In this document: positions 56,216-64,000 of the stretch, one piece after another
How the letters are laid out: the number at the start of each line of letters is the position of its first letter
Position numbering within the stretch: the first letter of the stretch is position 1
Source: Dendrolimus kikuchii
Taxonomy: Eukaryota; Arthropoda; Insecta; Lepidoptera; Lasiocampidae
Direction of reading: 5' to 3'
NCBI GenBank assembly: GCA_019925095.2
Contig: CM034388.1
Span: 27,286,934-27,350,933, forward strand
DNA: 64,000 bases
Notes under the pieces: model-generated
The model's database searches: none
What the model was told of the DNA's origin: nothing
Seen by the model: the letters and a program-made list of their open reading frames with translations, nothing else
Program-made: the position numbers and the translations under genes

Positions 56216-58267
56216 TAAGTTGTTAACTAAATGTCCAAACGATGATAAGTACTTATTCGTAAGTTAACTAACTATTTAACTAAATGAAATGTAAATCAGG
56301 CTTTAACATAAATATGATCAAAATATAAATTTCGAATCAATACCTCGCGGAAACTCTCATTCATTCATTCATTCATTCAAACTCTTAACTTTCTGGATAG
56401 AAGTATGTTATGTTTATCCACCATCGAAAGTAAATACACTAATACCGAACTTCATAAGAATTGGTTGATTCCCAAAAAAAAAAAATCAGTCGTAAATAGA
56501 AATAAATATAAAAACTTCTTAGCTAAAATACTTTCAATATAAAAAATGCAGTTCATATAAAGGCTTCAAATGAAAATAAACTGTTTCATTTATTTTAATT
56601 TTAAAGTAACAAAGTGTTTTATTGTTGGTTTTATTTAAATTTATTTATTTGTTTTACTAATTAAATATTTCACAAGTAGAATTAGTTAAGCAAAATTAGA
56701 TCGTTACGGTCTTACGCCAAAAGGAAGTTTTGGACTGAAAGTTGGCGTTGTGTCGGATATAATTCCGGCACAGCAATATTTTGTGGGCAAACCTTGTTTG
56801 CTGAAATTCTCCAAATATGCTCAAATAAAGTCTTTATTTCTTTCATTAATAAAAAGGTACTCGACTTCATAATCTCCTTTGAGAAATCAAATATAGATAA
56901 ATTACGGCAACTCAAAAGTTGCATTTCACTAATCAGTTGAGATTTTCCAGTCAATCAAAGAATTGTTGCTAAAATAATGAATATCTTATAATTACATTTT
57001 TAATTTAGAAACTACACAGTAAAATATTACTGTTTGAATCCTACCAAACTAGTTAACTATGCGTTTCATTGTGGATAATATAATTTTGGCATAATCGCCA
57101 GAAATATTCACTAGTTTTATTAATTTAATCTGGCAACCCCAGTCGTGACTTCGCTTGCGACACAGAGTTATAATAAGTAGTCGTACAAACGTATCGTGGG
57201 AGCCAATCTTGGTCATTTCAATGGCGAAGGTTAACCACAGGCTAGTTATTAAGATCTAAGACGACAGTGCCTGATGATTTATGTATTTTATTAAGCAATA
57301 TTTACCATATTGGAATGCAGTATCTACATAAGAGTGAATTAAGTATTGAAAACAAATGAATAACATAATATTATTGTTAAATGTTTTCAAATGTATTTCT
57401 TTTTTCGTTATACTAATTAGGTGGTGGAATAAATGTTAGTCTCCAAATTCGTAAAATGTTTATGTCCTCAAAATGTTGAACTACCAATGTAGTGGAAATC
57501 GTAGAAAATTCAGTCAGTTAAAATTCGAAAAAAATATCAAACAAATTTTAAATATATCGAAAAGTACTACGGTACTTTCCAATACAATTTTCACTAAAAA
57601 TAGGCCGTTTTCTTACATATGAATCTATAATAAAATTAGGAAGTCAATCTTGCAAGTGGAGTAAAAACTTAATATTCAGAAGAGTATTATTTAAAGCAAA
57701 AACTAAAATGGAATTAAACAACAATACGCCTGTAAATATTATAAGAGCAAACGTATTTAAAAGTTTTTGCTCCTCAACTGAGTAAGGCGCGGAACGTTTT
57801 GTTACTATTGATGCTAATTAAATTTCATTATGATTCAATTCAAAATATAACTCATACTCAGCTGAATAAGCGGTTGCATAACCAAAACGTAATTATATAT
57901 AATTAAAAGTATGAATTGTCTGTCAGGTTAATAAAATTCAACATTCTAAACTAATCTAAACATTTCTTTTTTATTCTCAGGGCTTTTCAGAATTAAACCT
58001 TGATGACAACGAATGAACGCACTCTAAAACAGCAACCATCCAAAATTGGCCATTTTTTATTTTAATCTAGACAAAGGCTGTAGGACGTGATGTGCTTGAT
58101 GACTATTACTTCCTCACATTTATTTATTTTTTCAATGAACGAATATATGCAAGATAAATTACATAAATTATAAGCTAGTACAATCAAGAAATTTGTAAAT
58201 AATCTAATACAATAAAAGAAAATTCAATTTATTTGTGTTGTATTCTACCCATATCTCTCTCAAGACT
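56216..58267. other. Gap, AT-rich
   Basis: There is an (attc)n run near 56360-56380. A reverse frame at 56712-56954 (80 residues, ending RQLSVQNFLLA) reads like protein but has no domain I know. No splice-supported model. Confidence 0.4.
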
Positions 58268-58510
58268 ATAAGTAGTATACTGAGCCTAAGATCACCGTCT
58301 ACTACGGGTAAAGTGTCCAGAAGGCTAGCTACGTTTCCTCGCTGGATCGCCATACTGATCCGTTGCCAGAGGTAAGCACCAGCCCTCTGACTGCCTGAAG
58401 AGTCATTGAGTCATTTTGATAAATTTTGGTAAAGGCCTTTGGCCTCAGGACTCCACGGTCCAAGCGTCTCGACAACAAACGGCACAAACATATACCTCTC
58501 ACTGAGGGTT
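58268..58510 (-). pseudogene. Retroelement C-terminal fragment, copy 3, frameshifted
   Basis: Read on the reverse strand it gives MFVPFVVETLGPWSPEAKG, then shifts frame near 58440. QRISMAIQRGNVASLLDT-like sequence follows. It is the same family as 13728-13942. Confidence 0.72.
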
Positions 58511-58514
58511 GCAC

Positions 58515-59631
58515 ATTTGCGCCGCTTGATTGATTCAGCTGTTTCCGCCGCCGAACCGGCTGATCTAGACGTCTTTTTAAACATCAATTAAAACAAACTA
58601 ACGCTACAATTGTAATACTAAATTTGTTAATTTTATAACATGTTTTGAAATGTTCCATAAACAATAATTTTAAAAGTTTGTAACCTCAAATTTAATTCTA
58701 CGCGAGAACAATATTGAATCTTTTCTTCTGCAGCGGTAGTCGTACCTTTGTTGGAACGTTGTGTGTTTGATTAGCGAAAGTTAATAGAAAGCAATAGCTC
58801 ATCGAAATATCTGATTGTATCTGCCCTACATACTTTAGGGAAGCAATTGATCGATAAGAGTGTTGTCGATGAATTAATCATAATTATCCTCTATTTATTA
58901 TTTGGCATTTTGATTTATGATGCATATTTTAAATTTGCATGACTTGGGATAATATTTTAATAATAGATAGTTTAGTGTTTCTTATTACATACCTAATATA
59001 TTCTGTTATTCTTGATTTTTAATGCAATAATAAATCTTAATAGACAGCTTTAAGACCGAGACAACATAATACAATACAGAGATATTGATGAATGTAAATA
59101 TGAATACTTATCTATTAAAAATTTTCTCTCGTCTTACAATCTCACTAACATAACTAAATGACAATGAGTTTCTTTTATCGTTGTTCCTTCTCTGTTTAAC
59201 GGACTTTGACGGCTTCTGTATTGGTTCAAACGTTGGACCTAGACCACCATCTAGTTCCCTGAATTTCGTAAATGAACGTTCCCTTGTTTACTTACTCTCG
59301 TATTAGAATTGTTCGTTGTACATATTATATATTACAAAATGGAAAAGATCCACCCTAAACTCTTTCTGGAAGACGAGAAATGTTAAAAAACAAAGTCACA
59401 AATAGAATAAGTTATCAATTACTGTAATCGATTTATGTTAATAAATTTCAACAGTTAATAATATAATAACACTTTCACAACACAATTAATTCATTCAAAA
59501 TAACTAAACCCACTACTATTATAAAAATTATTACCATAATAAAAAAGTTGAATGTGTGTGTAGTTCACACGCAGTAGAAGTGATACTTCAGAGAATATAC
59601 TCACAAATCATTCTTCTCTAACTTTTATTAA
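58515..59631. other. Gap, AT-rich, nothing recognised
   Basis: No frame, repeat or motif stood out on either strand. Confidence 0.45.
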
Positions 59632-60116
59632 TCTATATACCTATATATAAAACAAAGTCGTGTTAGTTACACCATTTATAACTCCAGAACGGCTGGACAC
59701 ATTTTTATGATTTTTCTATTTTTGGAATTGTCTTCGTCCGTAATAGGATAATAAGTATTAAAATATGATATTCTTCAAGAAAAAAAAATATTATTAAAAA
59801 ACATCAGTCTAGCCATTCATTTGTTATGATCTTTCCCGGCCGATTTCGGCAAAGGTGACTGCATTTAAACTCATTTTCATTTGTCTGATTTAGGTGAATT
59901 ATTTTTGTGTGTTCAAGTGGGTCCCGGGATGGTTTAGATTCAAATTTGAACCAGGTAGATGGCGCTGCAATCGGGTTCCAGGATTTAGATGAAATTATTT
60001 TTGTGTGCGTTCAAGTGAATGGTTTAGATTAATAATTGGTCCCGGTTGATGGCGCTGCAAACGATTTCTATATTTTTATTTTTAAGGGCAAGACAACGTC
60101 TGCCGTGTACAGCTAG
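59632..60116 (+). mobile_element. Helitron-like element (second type)
   Basis: It starts TCTATATACCTATATATAAAAC and ends tgccgtgtacagCTAG before T. It contains aactccagaacggctgga near the start and a near-duplicated ggcgctgcaa segment. It is related in layout to 4811-5076 and 46423-46702. Confidence 0.6.
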
Positions 60117-60317
60117 TATAAATATAATTCTTTAAGCGTACACCCGTCAACATATTATAATTAAAAAAATTACCTTCCTTAAGTATATAGAGCTAAAATT
60201 CATTTGAAATCTTTTATGCTTTATTTAAAATTAAAAAATAATACTAACGGGTAAAAAGAAATGTATTTTATTTCTAAATAAATAAGGTTGAATTTTATAT
60301 GTTTATCTCTTTTTAGT

Positions 60318-60625
60318 ACATATATACATACATACATAACTTCACGCCAGTTCCCTTGCGGGGTAGGCACGAACAACAGAGCGCCATTCAGGCTTATTCT
60401 TACACACCTCACTTGCTTCTTTGACATTCATAGCTCTTGTTATGCACGCTCGTCTGTTCTTAAGGCTCCTGACATCACCTTCTGCTAGTACACGATCAAT
60501 TTGATCATGGAAGGTGTGTCGTGGCCTTCCACGACTTCTGCATCCATCCACTTTTGCATTGTATATCTGTTTAGTCATTCTTTCATCATGCATTCATTCC
60601 ACATGCCCGAACCACTGGAGCATTC
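60318..60625 (-). mobile_element. LINE (RTE-like) 3' end copy, slightly shorter at the 5' side
   Basis: The frame of the last 83 residues is intact (DERMTKQIYNAKVDG). Direct repeats CTCTTTTTAGT at 60307-60317 and 60626-60636 flank it. It lacks the first roughly 20 bases seen in the longer copies. Confidence 0.88.
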
Positions 60626-61460
60626 CTCTTTTTAGTGTCACAAAATAAACTTAAAAACTCTCATCTTTTTACAATCATGGCTCAAGAATGTATGAAAGCG
60701 TATCCGTCTTTTTTAGTAGGCATTTCATATAGAACAAAGATAAGCCCACCATAGGCTATAAATTCTCAATTCATGCATTCGAACTTTGAAGCCGCAGGGC
60801 AAGCACTAGCAGATAATTATTTAATGACAGTCCCATTCCAGACTCTACATTTTAATTCTAAACCAATCTACTGAGTATAAACAACCAATAACAGCATCAA
60901 AGACGGAATAAATGCGTCGTCTATTGCGGTCTCAGTAATAAATCAAAGTAGTTTATTCCATTGGCAGCTTGGGAACTGGGTCAGATGAACTAGATTGAAT
61001 AGCCTATGGCGAACTGACAGGAGCTCAGAGTAAAGGACAAGACAAAAGAATAATGGCAATTTGACAGACAATATTACTGGGTATGCATATTGACTTTTGG
61101 TACGTATAGCCGTCACAATGCGTTACAAGATTTGTCAAAGTCAAAGTCGTCAAAATTTACCAATTCATTTTGTCAATTATTTTTGTGTTAAAGTATCGAT
61201 GAATAAAGATTGACTCAAAATATCCCACTTGCATGATGCAATGATATAATAATGAACCAATTTTAATTTGGTTGATGATTAACAGCCAGTGTCCAATATT
61301 TAAAGAAGTTCATTTTTTTAAATATCATCGAAAGTCACATTGCAATTCATTTTTTAGCCAAATTATAATTGAGTGACGTCAAACAACGCACTTCTTCAGA
61401 ACGTCTATTTTTGCACTTTTTGATTCGAAACAATCAACATCCTTAAATGGTTCGCTTTAA

Positions 61461-61787
61461 CATACATACATACATAACTTCACGCCAGTTCCCTTGCGGG
61501 GTAGGCACGAACAACAGAGCGCTATTTAGGCTTATACTTACACACCTCACTTGCTTCTTTGACATTCATAACTCTTATCATGCACGCTCGTCTGTTCTTA
61601 AGGCTCCTGACATCACCTTCTGCTAATAGATGATCAATTTGATCATGGAAGGTGTGTCGTGCCTTCCACGACTTCTGCATCCATCCACTTTTGTATTGTA
61701 TATCTGTTTAGTCATTCTTTCATCATGCATTCTTTCCACATGCCCGAACCACCGGAGCATTCCTTTCCTTACCTTCACCCCGACACT
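61461..61787 (-). mobile_element. LINE (RTE-like) 3' end copy
   Basis: It has the same 5' boundary (cccgacac) and (ATGT)n tail as the copies at 15 and 23 kb, but one base missing in the GRPR region (gtcgtgccttcc) breaks the frame. I did not find a clear target duplication. Confidence 0.85.
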
Positions 61788-62207
61788 CTTTTTACCAAAT
61801 GCTTATATTTAAAAAAGTAGTAAGCTAATTTTTTTTTTTATAATATTTAAATTTTAATTAATTTAAATAAAAACTTAATTTAAATTTTAAATTTGGAATA
61901 ATCAGAGTAGTTACAACATTTCAATGTTATCGATACTCAATCGATTACAATATCGACATCCATACTCGCTTTCGTAGTTCGAATGCTAATTACGAATAGA
62001 ACAATGCAGTGAAAGTTTTTGGGTGGATTCCAATATATGCGATGGTCAATGATGAAACAAACATAATCGATTCAGATCAAGTTCGATCGCATCAGATTCA
62101 TTATTCGCGTGGCGTTCGCTTATCTTGAATATTGTTCAAAATCTAAATACTATCTAAATTTAACTAATCTAAATAATTAGGTATACCAAGCACAAGTTCG
62201 GTCGTGC

Positions 62208-62543
62208 ATGGAGCACTGTTCTTATCTTTGGCACGGCTCAGCCAAATACAAATTGGAGACGTTGGAATCAATTGAGAAAAGAGCCTGGAAGCTGGTTGGC
62301 AATGGCCGTCTTTTTTATGCTCGACTTCAGAGTCTAGAGCATAGACGAAAAGTCGCGTGGCTATCTGTCTTCTATCGACTACATTTCGGGGAGTGTTCCA
62401 TAGAATTGCATGAGCTGATTCCTCCATCCGCATTTTACCATCGGACAACCAGACGCACTGGTTTGCGTCACCGTTACACGGTGGAAACACCACCAGTCAG
62501 ACCCAAGCGTTTCGCTTCATCTTTTCTGGTGTGCATAGCTTAA
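62208..62543 (+). pseudogene. Jockey/CR1-type LINE reverse transcriptase C-terminus, decayed
   Basis: The 111-residue frame carries the familiar LINE tail: CSYLWHGSAKYKLETLESIE, LEHRRKVAWLSVFYRLHFGE, LIPPSAFYHRTTRRTG and RPKRFASSF. It stops early after SFLVC, where family members continue for about 40 residues. The following bases to about 62700 look like the remaining decayed 3' part. The upstream catalytic domain is absent. Confidence 0.85.
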
Positions 62544-62699
62544 GAGTATAATAATTTACCGGAGTCTTTTTTTCCTGACAAATACAATCTCGATGTCTTC
62601 AAGCCACGAGTAATAGTAATAGGTATCTTCTAAATAAGCGTGCTCCATTCTGGACCGCATCATCATCATTCAACGTCAGGGGAGCCAGTGGTCAAACGC

Positions 62700-64000
62700 A
62701 AACCTATTAAACCATAAAATTAAATAAAAATACATAGATTTGGAATTTATTTCGTAATAAAAAAAAAATACTTGAAGAAAATTTACAACTTAAAATAATT
62801 TTGTTATATTTATAAAAACGAACGAAGACATAATATTGTCTTCTCTAATATCAACTGATATACATACGTACGTCTTAGTAATAAAACATTTGACTTGGCT
62901 GCATATATTACCTCCTTTGCCTGCCATTGTGGCAAACCAAAATTTATCGCTGTGGTTCAATTTCGTTTCGACAGTTATTTTTACGGAAATATAAAGGGTG
63001 ATTTTGTTCTACAGCTACATTTCCAATAAAATTATAATATTGATTAAAAATTAACATAGTTATGAGCTACTAATTCTTGTCAATTATTAGCAAGATTGTT
63101 TTTTTTTTTAATTTACTTCGACAAAAAAACAACAGTACTGTACAGAATTTAGTATAACGAGTCTTATACAAAAGTAGTTTCGATTAATACAACACCAACA
63201 TCATTTGCCACAGATTGAATAATTGAAAATATAATAGCTACCGTCAGTAAAAACAATGAGAAAAAAGTTGGTATACAATAATTGAAAAGGAGACAAAGAG
63301 TAGAAGAAGAAAGGGAGACCTCTCCAGAACGCAGAACCGGAACCAAATCCACACCGATTACCTGCGACCAGCAGCAAAGTCGTTAACTGTCAGAAATACT
63401 TGATATCCATTATATCATTACTTGCTTTTCGAACATTCAAGGATCATTTGATTATAAACGCTGGGCCTAGTTGCCGCTATATCTAATTGTGACTATATGA
63501 ATATACTAGCTGGTGAAGCAGTGATCGTTTTTTTGTTTGTGTTGACATTTCGAGCTGCCACAAGAACTCACTCGTTTGGCGTCAGTGGCCCATAAAGTGG
63601 CTGAGACATCTTTAACATGCCGTTCGGATCATTGAATGTTGTCTTTGGTTTCCGAGATCCTGACTTAAACGGTATACGACCGAAATTTATAATACAGTAA
63701 AATTATTGTTTTAGAAATAGATTATTGCATTCACAACGTTCTGCATGAGATGAACGATTACGGTGTATATCGAGAGGACCAATATATAGATCTCAAACAC
63801 CCAGACCATAGTAAATATCGGAGAATTCGCTTACGAAATTTACCATCACAAGAATCGAACCCGACTGCTGTACTGTTTACTGTAAAAAATGCGCAACTTG
63901 ATAGGCGTTCAAAAGGACAGAGTATAATTGAATTTATTTAATTGAAAATGCGTAAGATACAAAAATAAAGAATTCCACGAACAAATTCAATATTATTGAT
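62700..64000. other. Right end of the window, nothing firm
   Basis: A reverse frame at 63164-63352 has a hydrophobic stretch (FFSLFLLTVAIIFSIIQSV) and a plus frame at 63750-63941 is polar. Neither has a motif, duplicate or convincing splice sites. Confidence 0.35.

Overview
The window looks like insect, most probably lepidopteran (moth or butterfly), genomic DNA. It is AT-rich, its genes are split by GT-AG introns, and the space between exons is filled with repeats: LINE 3' ends with microsatellite tails, Helitron-like elements ending in CTAG, tRNA-derived SINE heads, inverted-repeat elements and one nearly intact BEL/Pao LTR retrotransposon. I saw no bacterial or viral operon structure. All exon models are my own splice-site readings and have no transcript support.

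Host genes are on the minus strand. Gene A runs from about 43.85 kb down to 11.99 kb. I assembled 16 exons that keep one open frame through consensus splice sites and encode at least 1,148 residues, mostly coiled coil, with a Ser/Asp-rich section near the start. Its 5' end is not identified and may lie beyond position 64000. Gene B starts exactly where gene A stops. A 4,002-base exon (11990 to 7989) encodes a protein with about eight copies of a CxCxxCxCxxC module, followed by shorter exons at 7880-7662 and 7032-6904 and probably 2128-1892, after which it would leave the window at position 1. The last base of the gene A stop codon is the first base of the gene B start codon (TAATG, positions 11992-11988). 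This suggests a dicistronic host transcript with translational coupling, or else two genes packed unusually tightly. It is the most interesting feature here.

Mobile DNA by region: 0.6-1.9 kb holds an unassigned repeat and two LINE 3' ends, one with a clear 15-bp target duplication beside a splice donor. 2.6-6.2 kb holds a tRNA-derived SINE, Helitron-like copies and a LINE tail. 12-19 kb holds LINE and short-repeat copies in gene A introns. 28.5-38.2 kb (the largest gene A intron) holds a 280-bp near-palindrome, a Tc1/mariner-pogo-like element with a nested repeat, a possible solo LTR, a Helitron and a roughly 190-bp satellite. 42.7-45.1 kb holds a hairpin cluster and a 42-bp minisatellite. 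48.4-55.0 kb holds the BEL/Pao element, whose LTRs differ at one base that I could see. 55-64 kb is repeat-rich with no convincing host exon.

Several long gaps contain only AT-rich DNA in which I recognise nothing; these are listed.
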